Positions 7,836 through 15,545 of a stretch of 18,736 bases of DNA are shown here, in pieces. The notes under the pieces are model-generated. The model saw nothing but the letters and a program-made list of their open reading frames with translations, searched no databases and was not told the DNA's origin. This DNA comes from Clostridia bacterium. Its GTDB lineage: Bacteria > Bacillota > Sulfobacillia > SLMV01. The translations under genes were made by a program, and so were the position numbers. The DNA lies in NCBI GenBank assembly GCA_003554565.1, contig PWGR01000209.1:1-18736 (forward strand), in the 5' to 3' direction. Every line of letters begins with the position of its first letter. The first letter of the stretch is position 1.

Positions 7836-8504
7836 TCATGCTGTCAACCAGGTGAGGCACCCGAGCGCCAGCAGAATTGTACCCGGCAGTGCGCGGCCCA
7901 GCGATGCCGGCATCTCCCGCTGCAGCCTGGCACCCAGGACGGTCCCAACACTCAACAACATTATGGTGCCCAACCCTACAGCGACTGCGGTAAATACTAC
8001 TGGCAGCTGCATCAACCCGGCACTGATACCCGCTCCCATGGCATCGAATCCGAGCGCCAGTCCCAGGAGCCCGGCCTCGCCCGTGGAGATGCTGCGCGAG
8101 TCGTCCATATCCGCCGCCTCGGGATCATCGAGTACCCACACCGCAACTCCCAGCTGGCGCAGCCGAAAGGCCAACAGGGCCCGATCCTCATCGTTTCCCG
8201 GCCCGCTCTCGTATCTTCTCCGCACCCGTTCGCGACGGGAGTAGAAGAAGGCGCCGAGCAGGAACCACACACCCAGCGCTGCGAGTATGGTGGCGCCGAT
8301 ACGTGGGGCTGCTGCAGGTGACAACCACAACACAAGTGAACGCCCCAGAAGCATCGCGATGACCTTGAGTGCCGCCGAGAGTGAGGCAACAACCGCCATC
8401 ATTGCACCGGATATCGATACCCGGCGGAAACCATATGAGACTCCCACCACGAGACTGTCAAGGCTGACCGCCAGCGCTATAAGGGTTATCTGAATCCACA
8501 GCAC
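7836..8504 (-). CDS. ytaF: YtaF/MntP-like membrane protein (sporulation-associated)
   Basis: A 222-residue membrane protein built as two related halves. The first has ALAVSLDSLVVGVSYGFRR (D16), the second LGLALGFDAMGAGISAG (D154). This duplicated pattern with one Asp per half is the MntP/DUF204 fold, known for Mn(II) export in MntP. The central soluble loop carrying DDPEAADMDDSRSIS, between the halves, is typical of the YtaF branch, which is linked to sporulation in Bacillus. The start is GTG behind GGGGAGGG. That ribosome site lies in the 3' arm of a long hairpin, suggesting translational control. The transported ion, if any, is not settled for YtaF. Confidence 0.85.
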   Translation of the reverse strand: MLWIQITLIALAVSLDSLVVGVSYGFRRVSISGAMMAVVASLSAALKVIAMLLGRSLVLWLSPAAAPRIGATILAALGVWFLLGAFFYSRRERVRRRYESGPGNDEDRALLAFRLRQLGVAVWVLDDPEAADMDDSRSISTGEAGLLGLALGFDAMGAGISAGLMQLPVVFTAVAVGLGTIMLLSVGTVLGARLQREMPASLGRALPGTILLALGCLTWLTA

Positions 8505-8506
8505 GA

Positions 8507-8561
8507 TTCGCCCTCCCCGAACGAGACCTCGAAATCAATTCATCCTATTCGGGGGGGCGAA
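8507..8561 (-). promoter_or_regulatory. Hairpin covering the ytaF ribosome binding site
   Basis: On the minus strand TTCGCCCCCCCGAA (complement of 8548-8561) pairs with TTCGGGGAGGGCGAA (complement of 8507-8521), with a one-base bulge and a 26-nt loop. The 3' arm contains the ytaF ribosome site GGGGAGGG, 6-7 nt before the GTG start. The hairpin begins 17 nt after the purA stop. It lacks a T-run, so sequestering the ytaF start looks likelier than termination. Confidence 0.5.
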
Positions 8562-8577
8562 CCGGCGATAATGTCTG

Positions 8578-9852
8578 CTATAGAGATTCACATTCGATGG
8601 TTTGATTTCGCGCCGGGCCGACCGATAGGTAGTTCACGGGAACGCCCGCGAGATCAGACACCGTATCTACATAATATTGGGCAGCCTCCGGCAGGTCAGC
8701 AAGACGGCGCACACCACTGATGTTTTCCGTCCACCCGGGAAGGGAAATGTACTCAATCTGCAGGTCTTCCAGCACCTCTGGATCACGGGGAAAATGCTCC
8801 AACCGGCGATTCTTATGTCTGTAGGCCACAGCAATCTTCAGCTCCTCAATTCCGCTCAACACATCAAGCTTGGTCAGGCACAACCCGGTGAGCCCATTCA
8901 GGCGGGCGGCGTGCCTGAGAATAACGGCATCCAGCCAGCCGCACCGGCGGGGACGTCCCGTCGCCGTTCCGTATTCATTACCACGGATGCGCATTTTCTC
9001 GCCCAGATCTCCCGTCATCTGTGTGGGAAGCGGCCCGTCTCCAACCCGCGTCACGTAAGCTTTGGCCACGCCTATCACCTCTTTTATACGGGATGGCGCG
9101 ACTCCGGCCCCGACGCATGCGCCGCCAGATGTGGGATTGGAAGAGGTGACGAAAGGGTAACTGCCGTGATCGACATCGAGCATGGTTCCCTGGGCTCCCT
9201 CGAAGAGCACCCGGTTCCCGTCATCAAGGAGGTCATTTATCATTGCCGGGCCGTTGCAGATGTGCGGCTGGATTTCCTCCGCGTACTGCAGGTAAGTATC
9301 TATAACCTCTTCGGGATCAAGGGGATCTCGATCGTGTACGTGCTGCAGCACGGCATTGACCCGCTCCATAGCACCCCGGATCCTGTCCGAAAAGGTCCCG
9401 GCATTTGCCAGGTCAGCCACGCGGATACCCCACCGCGCCGCTTTGTCACGATACGCAGGGCCGATACCGCGCCCGGTGGTACCGAGGCGCTTGGCGCCGC
9501 GCAATTCATCCTCCACCGCATCCAGAATCTTGTGGTACGGCATGATCACGTGGGCCGCGTCACTTATTTTGAGCAGGGCGGGATCGTGGCCCTGCTCCTG
9601 CAGGTCGCCGAGCTCCTGCAGAAGCAGCTCGGGGTCCAAAACCACACCATTTCCGATGATACTGAGCTTGCCCGTCAGAATCCCGGAAGGCACCAGATTG
9701 AGCCTGTACTCATGCCGCCCAATCACAATCGTGTGCCCGGCATTAGCTCCCCCCTGGTAGCGGACGACTGCATCTACCTGGTCGGCCAGAAAGTCAGTCA
9801 TCTTGCCCTTACCCTCGTCGCCCCACTGGACACCGATCAAGACTATACCCAT
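8578..9852 (-). CDS. purA: Adenylosuccinate synthetase
   Basis: A 424-residue enzyme that joins IMP and aspartate using GTP, the first committed step from IMP to AMP. The N-terminal MGIVLIGVQWGDEGKGK holds the phosphate loop with catalytic D12; H40 in GANAGHT is the second catalytic residue. Further family signatures are TTGRGIGPAYRDK, the EGAQGTMLDVDHGSYP-FVTSSNPTSGG region, and GRPRRCGWLD. Length is normal for bacterial PurA. The start is the ATG at 9852, behind GGGGGGAAC; an upstream ATG in frame would add 14 residues the family lacks. Only one base separates it from the stop of the FAD oxidoreductase gene, so the two are probably translationally coupled. Confidence 0.97.
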   Translation of the reverse strand: MGIVLIGVQWGDEGKGKMTDFLADQVDAVVRYQGGANAGHTIVIGRHEYRLNLVPSGILTGKLSIIGNGVVLDPELLLQELGDLQEQGHDPALLKISDAAHVIMPYHKILDAVEDELRGAKRLGTTGRGIGPAYRDKAARWGIRVADLANAGTFSDRIRGAMERVNAVLQHVHDRDPLDPEEVIDTYLQYAEEIQPHICNGPAMINDLLDDGNRVLFEGAQGTMLDVDHGSYPFVTSSNPTSGGACVGAGVAPSRIKEVIGVAKAYVTRVGDGPLPTQMTGDLGEKMRIRGNEYGTATGRPRRCGWLDAVILRHAARLNGLTGLCLTKLDVLSGIEELKIAVAYRHKNRRLEHFPRDPEVLEDLQIEYISLPGWTENISGVRRLADLPEAAQYYVDTVSDLAGVPVNYLSVGPARNQTIECESL

Positions 9853-9853
9853 A

Positions 9854-11248
9854 TCAGTTCCCCCCGTCCTCCTTCTCCAGGATGGCCCGCGCAACGTGCA
9901 CGCCCGAGGCAGAAGACTGCATCAACCCGTGGGTGATGCCCGCCCCATCGCCAGCGACGTGAAGGTTTTTAACCCGCGTCTCGAGCGAGCCGTCCACATC
10001 CAATACTGAAGAGTAAAACTTGACTTCCACCCCGTACAGCAGGGTGTGACGCGAGTTCACGCCGGGACACAGCGTATCCAGGGCCTCCAGCATCTCTAAA
10101 ATACCAAGCAGCTGGCGGTATGGAAGTACCAGACTGAGATCCCCCGGAGTGGCCTCACTCAATGTCGGTTTGACCACCCCGCGCCGCAGACGTCCGGATG
10201 TGGAACGCCGGCCGGCCAACAGATCTCCCAGGCGCTGCACCAGGACTCCCCCGCCCAGCATGTTGGCAAGTGATGCAATATTGCGACCATAGCGGATGGG
10301 CTCATTGAACGGCCTGGTAAATGTCTTGGATACCAGGAGTGCGAAGTTGGTGTTTTCACCTGTCGCATCCTGATAGCTGTGGCCGTTAACTGTGAGCAAA
10401 CCGTCGAAGTTCTCCAGAGATACCTCGCCGTGCGGACACATGCAGAATGTTCGGATCCGGTCATCAAAGGATTTGGAATAGTAGAGCAACTTGGATTCGT
10501 AGACCGCTTCGGTGATCTCCTCCATGACCAGCGCCGGCAGTTCCACCCGTATGCCGATGTCCACGCTTCCGGAGGAAACATTGACTCCCATCCTCTCCGC
10601 TTCACCCGCCAGCCATTCCGATCCCGAACGCCCGGGGGCGGCGACCACATAACGAGAGCGGTATTTTTGTCCTTCTTCGGTCCTGACACCAGAAACCTTT
10701 CCGTCTGTCGTGCAGATCTCCCGCACACGTACGCCGGTCGCAATATCCAGACGATCATCCAGCTCATCATAGGCCGCCCGGCAGATTTTTACACACCCGT
10801 CCGTCCCCAGGTGCCGTATCCCGCCGGGTACAAAAATCAAATCTGCTGCCGCGGCCCGCCGGCGCAGGTCGCGGTCCATGCGCGGCTCCGCCCTGTACAC
10901 CTTCTTCGGGGCACCAAAACGCAGGTACCACTGATCGCAATACTCCATGAGAGACTCGAGCTGCGCGCGACCCGTATATTCGGCCAGGGCACCACCAAAC
11001 TCCGTGGTAAGGGTGAGTTTGCCGTCACTGAACGCACCAGCGCCTCCCCATCCACTGATATTGCGACACGGAGTACAGTTTACACACGCCCCTCCCTGGT
11101 CTACCGGGCAGATGCGATTATCCAGCCCCACCCCGCGCTCCAGCATGAGAACCCGGAGATCCGGCGCCCTGCGGGTCAACTCCAGCGCACAGAAAATCCC
11201 CGCCGGCCCGGCACCCACAATGATCACATCATAATCACCGCGTTTCAT
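9854..11248 (-). CDS. FAD-dependent oxidoreductase (COG2509 type)
   Basis: A 464-residue flavoprotein. The N-terminal Rossmann motif is VIIVGAGPAG (GAGPAG at 12-17) with E37 at the end of the second strand. Then come four cysteines, C47, C55, C58 and C61, directly before GWGGAGAFSDGK. The C-terminal FAD motif is LHVAGDGAGITHGLMQSSASG (about 429-449). This combination is typical of COG2509 FAD-dependent dehydrogenases, whose substrate is generally unknown. The cysteine cluster could bind a metal or iron-sulfur centre, but that is not established. Its ATG overlaps the dnaB stop (ATGA), and purA starts one base after its own stop, so it sits inside the replication/purine operon. No membrane helix is visible; it should be cytoplasmic. 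Confidence 0.85.
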   Translation of the reverse strand: MKRGDYDVIIVGAGPAGIFCALELTRRAPDLRVLMLERGVGLDNRICPVDQGGACVNCTPCRNISGWGGAGAFSDGKLTLTTEFGGALAEYTGRAQLESLMEYCDQWYLRFGAPKKVYRAEPRMDRDLRRRAAAADLIFVPGGIRHLGTDGCVKICRAAYDELDDRLDIATGVRVREICTTDGKVSGVRTEEGQKYRSRYVVAAPGRSGSEWLAGEAERMGVNVSSGSVDIGIRVELPALVMEEITEAVYESKLLYYSKSFDDRIRTFCMCPHGEVSLENFDGLLTVNGHSYQDATGENTNFALLVSKTFTRPFNEPIRYGRNIASLANMLGGGVLVQRLGDLLAGRRSTSGRLRRGVVKPTLSEATPGDLSLVLPYRQLLGILEMLEALDTLCPGVNSRHTLLYGVEVKFYSSVLDVDGSLETRVKNLHVAGDGAGITHGLMQSSASGVHVARAILEKEDGGN

Positions 11249-12573
11249 TGCACATCCTCCCGCCAGGTGGGCTCAACAAACCGGCTGTACTTGTTCAGAA
11301 AGATAAGCGGCACGTCGCCGGTCGGTCCGTTTCTCTGTTTCGCCAGGATGACGTCCAGCACGTTATCATTTTCTCTCTCCGGGTTGTTCCATATGAACGC
11401 CACCACATCAGCATCCTGTTCTATCGCCCCGGACTCACGCAGGTCTGACAGCTGGGGGCGGCGATCCGATCGCTGCTCCACAGCCCGACTGAGCTGGGAT
11501 AGCGCCACCACGGGACATTTCAGCTCCCGGGCCAGCTGCTTGAGCGAGCGTGATATCTCCGTCATCTCCTGCTGTCGATTCTCAAGGCGGGTGGTGGTGT
11601 GAATGAGCTGCATATAGTCAACCACCACAAGGCCGATGTTCCTCTCTGCACTGAGGCGTCGGGCCTTCCCCCGCAGCTCCATAATGCTCATGCTCGGCGT
11701 ATCGTCCACATACAGCTCCACGTCGCCGAGCCGGCCCAGAGCACGGGAAATTTTGGGCCAGTCGCTCTCCTGCAGGTAGCCCGTCCGGAGACGGTGACCA
11801 TCAATCTTTGCCTCGGAGGAAAGCAGCCGGATGGCCAGCTGTTCCCTCGACATCTCGAGACTGAACACCCCCACGGGGACGCCGTTCTTTATCGCTGCAT
11901 TGGCGGCAATATTCATTGCAAGAGTCGTCTTTCCAACTGACGGGCGGGCAGCCACGATTGTCAATTCGGAGGGATGGAGCCCGGAAGTCATCTCATCGTA
12001 GCTCTTGAAGCCGGTGGGAACGCCGACCACAGCTCCCTTGTTGTTATAGAGTTTTTCTATCTCAACAAACGCATCCTTAAGAACCTCGTACAGCGGCGCG
12101 TAGCTGCGCCGCATGCGCCTCTGGGCAATCTCGTATATGATCTGCTCCGCCCGATCCAGCACGTCCCTGGATTCATCGCCGGCGGTGTAGGCGAGCTTGG
12201 TTATTTCGGCAGAGGCACGAATCAGCCGCCGCAGGGTACTCTTCTCTTCCACGATCCGGGCGTAGTACTCCACGTTGGCCGATGTGGGCACTGAGTTGGC
12301 CAGTGACGATATGTAGGATGCACCGCCCACCTCATCCAGCTCATCCCGGTCCTCCAGAGCGCTGGTGACAGTGACGAGATCCACCGCCTCATTGCGATCA
12401 TAGAGATTCAACATCACGGTGAAAATCGTCCCGTGGGCATCGCGGTAAAAGTCGTCCTCACGAAGGGTCTCCGTCGCCACGGCGATGGCATCCCTGTCCA
12501 ACAGCATGGACCCCAGCACCGATTGCTCGGCGTCCTCGTTCTGCGGCGGCACACGGTCCAGCATCGCGTCCAA
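11245..12573 (-). CDS. dnaB: Replicative DNA helicase DnaB
   Basis: The main replicative helicase, a hexamer that unwinds DNA at the fork (called DnaC in Bacillus). Using the TTG start it has 442 residues. The N-terminal domain opens with DRVPPQNEDAEQSVLGSMLLD. The RecA-like C-terminal domain has Walker A ARPSVGKTT (about 209-217), Walker B LVVVDYMQL (about 315-323), SQLSRAVEQR, and the KQRNGPTG loop (about 412-419) that holds the arginine finger. I chose the TTG at 12573 because GGGGGAG stands 6 nt upstream and the distance to the PPQN motif matches the Bacillus protein. A GTG at 12597 and an ATG at 12564 are alternatives with poorer ribosome sites. No intein or insertion is seen. Confidence 0.95.
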   Translation of the reverse strand: MDAMLDRVPPQNEDAEQSVLGSMLLDRDAIAVATETLREDDFYRDAHGTIFTVMLNLYDRNEAVDLVTVTSALEDRDELDEVGGASYISSLANSVPTSANVEYYARIVEEKSTLRRLIRASAEITKLAYTAGDESRDVLDRAEQIIYEIAQRRMRRSYAPLYEVLKDAFVEIEKLYNNKGAVVGVPTGFKSYDEMTSGLHPSELTIVAARPSVGKTTLAMNIAANAAIKNGVPVGVFSLEMSREQLAIRLLSSEAKIDGHRLRTGYLQESDWPKISRALGRLGDVELYVDDTPSMSIMELRGKARRLSAERNIGLVVVDYMQLIHTTTRLENRQQEMTEISRSLKQLARELKCPVVALSQLSRAVEQRSDRRPQLSDLRESGAIEQDADVVAFIWNNPERENDNVLDVILAKQRNGPTGDVPLIFLNKYSRFVEPTWREDVQ

Positions 12574-12614
12574 GCCCGACTCCCCCTCTCCCGGCACGCA
12601 GCGGGGGCATCCGA

Positions 12615-13070
12615 TCAGTCGTCCCCCTGAGCCACCACATGCACTTTCACCATAGCAGAGACGCCCTCATACAGTGAAACCTTCACCTCAAATTCGCCGA
12701 GCTCACGCAGGGGCTCCTCCAGCTCAAGGTGCTTGCGATCCAGTTGCACCCCGGCTTTTTGGTGCAGCGCATCTGCTATGTTCGCCGTCGTCACCGAGCC
12801 GAACAGTTTTCCGCTCTCGCCGGCCTTAGCAGGAATCTCCACTTCGACTCCGTCAACACTTGAGGCCAGTTCCTCTGCCTCTTTCCGCGCTCTCTGGGCC
12901 TCTCTCTCACGCCGGGCCTTCTCCTCCTCCCAACGCGCCAGGTTCTCTACCGTGGCCACCTCTGCCATCCCTTTCGGTATCAGATAGTTGCGCGCATACC
13001 CATCGGCGACCTCCACAACTTCCCCTGGTTCACCCAGATCATCTATTCTCTGAAGCAGAACGATCCTCAT
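12615..13070 (-). CDS. rplI: 50S ribosomal protein L9
   Basis: A 151-residue L9. The N-terminal domain (MRIVLLQRIDDLGEPGEVVEVADGYARNYLIPKGMA pattern, with the signature G-Y-ARN-LIP-G-A) is followed by a long charged helix rich in Glu, Arg and Ala (about 42-72) and the C-terminal domain with KLFGSVT. All are standard for the family. The ATG follows GAGGAGG with a 7-nt gap. dnaB lies about 40 nt downstream. The gene upstream is yybS, without the gdpP gene that often lies between the two in Firmicutes. Confidence 0.97.
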   Translation of the reverse strand: MRIVLLQRIDDLGEPGEVVEVADGYARNYLIPKGMAEVATVENLARWEEEKARREREAQRARKEAEELASSVDGVEVEIPAKAGESGKLFGSVTTANIADALHQKAGVQLDRKHLELEEPLRELGEFEVKVSLYEGVSAMVKVHVVAQGDD

Positions 13071-13124
13071 CTGTCAACCTCCTCATCTGCTTATCTGCCA
13101 ATAACACAGCTGGTTGTTTCCAGG

Positions 13125-14105
13125 TCAATGACTCATACGTGCCTCGAAACGACTCCGGAAATCAAGCCCGGAATCCAGAATTGCCGCCAACAACAGCACC
13201 AGAGATATCACGGCATTCATTGCCAAGACGAAGCAGAGCAGTCCCGCGATGATCCTCGATGACACCAACTGGCGGATGAAGTAGTACATGAGCGATACCC
13301 CGAACAGGAGGTACGCCATATTGACCGCAAACAGTGTATTGCGCATTACATCCAACATCCAGCCCATCGCCAGTACCAGCTGTCCTGCATATGCTGCAAT
13401 CAGCAGTATAGACAGCCAGGCCGGTGCTCGCCAGCGGGCGAAAGGAAGCAGAGAGGGAACAGAATAACCCAGGCGTGGCAGAATGAGTTTCATGACGAGG
13501 AAGGTCCACATGGAGTACATCAGACCGGCCATCATGAGGACCGCGGGAAACACCAGCTGCATGTACTCCCATGCGAGCCTGAACTGCTCTGCCCTCTCAG
13601 CGACGGCCTCCCGTTCCACTCCCATACCGGTGTACATGTCCACCGCACGCTCCATGCTCTCAGTCATCATGTAGTCCATCTGCTCCAGCAGGTTGATCCC
13701 CAGGAGCGGGCCGGCAGTCAGGATGATGATCAGAAACATGAGCGCAAAAACACCGGTGCCAACTCCAACGAGGGTAGAGGCATCCCACTCCCGATCCAAC
13801 CCGACGCCAAATGTAATGCCTGTGAAGCCCACCACTAACACTCCTGTCAGCAAGGCCTGAATCAGGCCCAGGAACATGCCGGAAAGCAGCACAGTGACCA
13901 CCACCGCCATGATGCCATACCGCAGGCCGTGCCGGAGCACCACAACCATGACCGGCAGCGGCAATGCCAGAACCACGAAAATGGCCGCCATGGGTATGTA
14001 TGCCCCGGCAAACATGAGCAGTACGGTAATCGCCGCCAGGAGGGCGCTTTCAGCCAATGGCCTCGTTCGCGTCTGTCCTTCCTCAGGACCGCGCAGGATA
14101 CTCAT
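13125..14105 (-). CDS. yybS: YybS-family (DUF2232) membrane protein
   Basis: A 326-residue polytopic membrane protein with about eight hydrophobic helices: a cluster in the first 140 residues, a polar amphipathic stretch (about 143-178, with MTESMERAVDMYTGMG), then four more helices from about 182 on. The internal AWEYMQLVFPAVLMMAGLMYSMWTFLVMKLILPRLG and the late MAYLLFGVSLMYYF region fit DUF2232/YybS, and the gene sits in the expected place between rpsR and rplI. The family has no firmly known function; a link to substrate-specific (ECF-like) membrane components has been noted from topology only. Its ATG overlaps the stop of the MazG-like gene (ATGA), so translation is likely coupled. Confidence 0.85.
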   Translation of the reverse strand: MSILRGPEEGQTRTRPLAESALLAAITVLLMFAGAYIPMAAIFVVLALPLPVMVVVLRHGLRYGIMAVVVTVLLSGMFLGLIQALLTGVLVVGFTGITFGVGLDREWDASTLVGVGTGVFALMFLIIILTAGPLLGINLLEQMDYMMTESMERAVDMYTGMGVEREAVAERAEQFRLAWEYMQLVFPAVLMMAGLMYSMWTFLVMKLILPRLGYSVPSLLPFARWRAPAWLSILLIAAYAGQLVLAMGWMLDVMRNTLFAVNMAYLLFGVSLMYYFIRQLVSSRIIAGLLCFVLAMNAVISLVLLLAAILDSGLDFRSRFEARMSH

Positions 14106-14428
14106 TCACGCCCTTTCTTCTGGCCCTCACGGTACTCAACAAGAGTCGAAAGATCACCGTACCAGGTCTCGAGCTGGTGCTCGTCCCGGATGCTCGAGTG
14201 AAGCCGTTGATCGATCCGGGCGTCGATCCGCCTGAAGCTCACTCCCAACCGACGCGCCAGGAGATAGCTGCATGAGATAATGGCTGCCAAACACTCGACA
14301 ACTGCATCCTTGCGTGCGGATAGTAGGGCACGATACAAGCCGCCCAGCTGCGTCGCCAGCTCTGTCTTGAGCCACTCAATCGCGTGCACATTTTTGGCAA
14401 TTCCCGGCTCCTCTTTGGGCCCCAGCAC
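14102..14428 (-). CDS. MazG-like family protein
   Basis: A 108-residue protein. KNVHAIEWLKTELATQLGGLYRALL followed by DAVVECLAAIISCSYLLARRLGVSFRRID and a WYGDLSTL C-terminus resemble the MazG-like family (PF12643 type), which in several Firmicutes sits between rpsR and yybS just as here. True MazG proteins hydrolyse nucleoside triphosphates using EExxE and ExxD metal sites. Here only weak acidic candidates are visible, so pyrophosphatase activity cannot be claimed. The start is uncertain: GTG at 14428 gives the length stated, but its ribosome site is weak, and GAGGAG lies a few codons inside, so a later start is possible. The 3' end overlaps the yybS start by ATGA. Two hairpins lie in the gap before it. 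Confidence 0.7.
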   Translation of the reverse strand: MLGPKEEPGIAKNVHAIEWLKTELATQLGGLYRALLSARKDAVVECLAAIISCSYLLARRLGVSFRRIDARIDQRLHSSIRDEHQLETWYGDLSTLVEYREGQKKGRE

Positions 14429-14436
14429 GTGTCATC

Positions 14437-14454
14437 GGCACCGACCCTGGTGCC
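14437..14454 (-). other. 6-bp hairpin directly upstream of the MazG-like start
   Basis: GGCACC / GGTGCC with a 6-nt loop, ending 8 nt before the GTG start on the minus strand. It could affect translation initiation of the MazG-like gene or protect the upstream rpsF-ssb-rpsR message. No T-run. Confidence 0.4.
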
Positions 14455-14475
14455 CGTTCCCCCTTTCTCAGGCCT

Positions 14476-14489
14476 GTTCCTTAAGGAAC
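14476..14489. other. 14-bp perfect palindrome after rpsR
   Basis: GTTCCTTAAGGAAC is a perfect palindrome 4 nt after the rpsR stop. On the minus strand it forms a GTTCC/GGAAC stem with a TTAA loop, and flanking GCCT/AGGC can extend it around a bulge. It may be an mRNA processing or stabilising element separating ribosomal-protein messages from the rest. Confidence 0.5.
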
Positions 14490-14493
14490 CTCA

Positions 14494-14733
14494 TCAGGCA
14501 TCTACACTGAAGGGCAGAAGCGCCATGATGCGCGCTCGCTTTATGGCCCGGGTCAGCTGCCGCTGATGGCGCGCGCAGTTGCCCGTTATGCGGCGCGGCA
14601 GTACCTTGCCGCGGTCGCTGAGAAAACGGCGAAGTCTGCCCACGTCCTTGTAGTCCACTTTGTCTATGTCATCCATGCAGAAGCTGCAGACCCTCCGGCG
14701 GCCCCTGCCTCGCCCCCTGCGATTGTTCGCCAC
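14494..14733 (-). CDS. rpsR: 30S ribosomal protein S18
   Basis: A 79-residue S18. After a basic N-terminal tail (RRGRGRGRRR) come the family core VDYKDVGRLRRFLSDRGKVLPRRITGNCARHQRQLTRAIKRAR and a short C-terminus. It carries C16, C19, C53 and H56, the pattern of the zinc-type (C+) form of S18. It binds the platform of the 30S subunit together with S6. The start is GTG at 14733, behind GGGAGG. It lies 15 nt after ssb in the conserved rpsF-ssb-rpsR order. Confidence 0.97.
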   Translation of the reverse strand: MANNRRGRGRGRRRVCSFCMDDIDKVDYKDVGRLRRFLSDRGKVLPRRITGNCARHQRQLTRAIKRARIMALLPFSVDA

Positions 14734-14748
14734 GATGCAAACACCTCC

Positions 14749-15183
14749 CTAGTTAAAGGGCACCTCGTCGTCGTCATCATCATCAAAGAATTCGTCCAGC
14801 AGGTCCTCGTCATCGCTCTCGTTGCCACCGCGGCCCTGCTCGCGTCCGCCGCTCGAGCCAGCCGGGGGACTGTCAAGAAAGCGTACGTTCTCGGCGACAA
14901 CCTCGGTCGCAAAGCGCCGCTCGCCCTCCTGGTTTTCCCATGAACGGGTCTCGATTCTCCCGTGCACGGCTACCATCCTGCCCTTGCGCATGTACTGCGC
15001 CACGATTTCGGCCAGCTTGCGCCAGCAGACAATGTTGATGAAGTCCGCCTCGCGCTCTCCGTCTCGGTTGGTAAACGGCCGCTCCACCGCCAGGCGGAAG
15101 TTGGTGACCGCCGTGCCGCTGACCGTATAGCGGGCCTCGGGATCCGCTGTGAGCCGCCCAATTAGAACCACCACGTTCATCAT
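14749..15183 (-). CDS. ssb: Single-stranded DNA-binding protein
   Basis: A 144-residue SSB with one OB-fold (about 1-105: MNVVVLIGRLTADPE, FRLAVERPF, DFINIVCWRKLAEIVAQYMRKG, VHGRIETRSW), then a glycine-rich linker (108-121) and a very acidic tail. SSB coats single-stranded DNA and uses the tail tip to recruit repair and replication proteins. That tip is normally DDDIPF with Phe as the last residue; here the last residues are DDDDEVPFN, with an Asn after the Phe. The stop codon (TAG at 14749-14751) is clear. Two ATGs in a row begin the gene behind GGGGAGG. It lies between rpsF and rpsR as in most bacteria. Confidence 0.96.
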   Translation of the reverse strand: MMNVVVLIGRLTADPEARYTVSGTAVTNFRLAVERPFTNRDGEREADFINIVCWRKLAEIVAQYMRKGRMVAVHGRIETRSWENQEGERRFATEVVAENVRFLDSPPAGSSGGREQGRGGNESDDEDLLDEFFDDDDDDEVPFN

Positions 15184-15218
15184 CCGGATCTTCCTCCCCT
15201 CACGGCCAAATCACGACT

Positions 15219-15515
15219 TCATTCCTCATCGTCCCTGATAATCATGAGGCGGATTATGTTTTCATCGAGCCGCAGTCGTCGCTGCAGCTCTTCGGTTATC
15301 CGCTGGTCACCCTGAAACTGCATGACAACATAGTAGCCTTCCCGGAGTTCATCGATTTCGTAGGCAAGGCGGCGCACGCCCCAATCGTCGACGTTCTCCA
15401 CCTCACCGCCCAGCTCATCGGTCAGCTCCTTGTACCGTTCGATGAGATCCCGGGTCTCTTCCGAGCTCAAGTCGGGATGGACGATATACATCAGCTCATA
15501 TTTGCGGGATACCAA
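15219..15515 (-). CDS. rpsF: 30S ribosomal protein S6
   Basis: A 98-residue S6 starting SRKYELMYIVHPDLS and ending LDENIIRLMIIRDDEE. Family features include the paired beta-alpha-beta fold pattern, WGVRRLAYEIDELREGYYVVMQF, and the L-R-DE-I-R motif. It forms a dimer with S18 on the 30S platform. I chose the TTG at 15515 because AGGAGG stands 9 nt before it and the protein then has normal length; the ATG at 15566 would add 17 residues unlike S6 and lies within the leader hairpin region. It is the first gene of the long leftward operon. Confidence 0.95.
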   Translation of the reverse strand: MVSRKYELMYIVHPDLSSEETRDLIERYKELTDELGGEVENVDDWGVRRLAYEIDELREGYYVVMQFQGDQRITEELQRRLRLDENIIRLMIIRDDEE

Positions 15516-15545
15516 TGCAGTATTCCTCCTTCCTCTGGCCTCGTG

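Noticed and set aside
9853..9894. Longer N-terminus for PurA from an upstream ATG
   Set aside because: The extra 14 residues are outside the family pattern and overlap the preceding gene; the inner ATG has the ribosome site.
8677..9936. A 419-codon open frame on the plus strand, antisense to purA
   Set aside because: It mirrors purA, has no recognisable domain, and such long antisense frames are common in GC-rich genes.
10379..11602. A 407-codon plus-strand open frame antisense to the FAD oxidoreductase and dnaB
   Set aside because: It spans two well-supported genes on the other strand and shows no family motif; most likely a codon-use effect.
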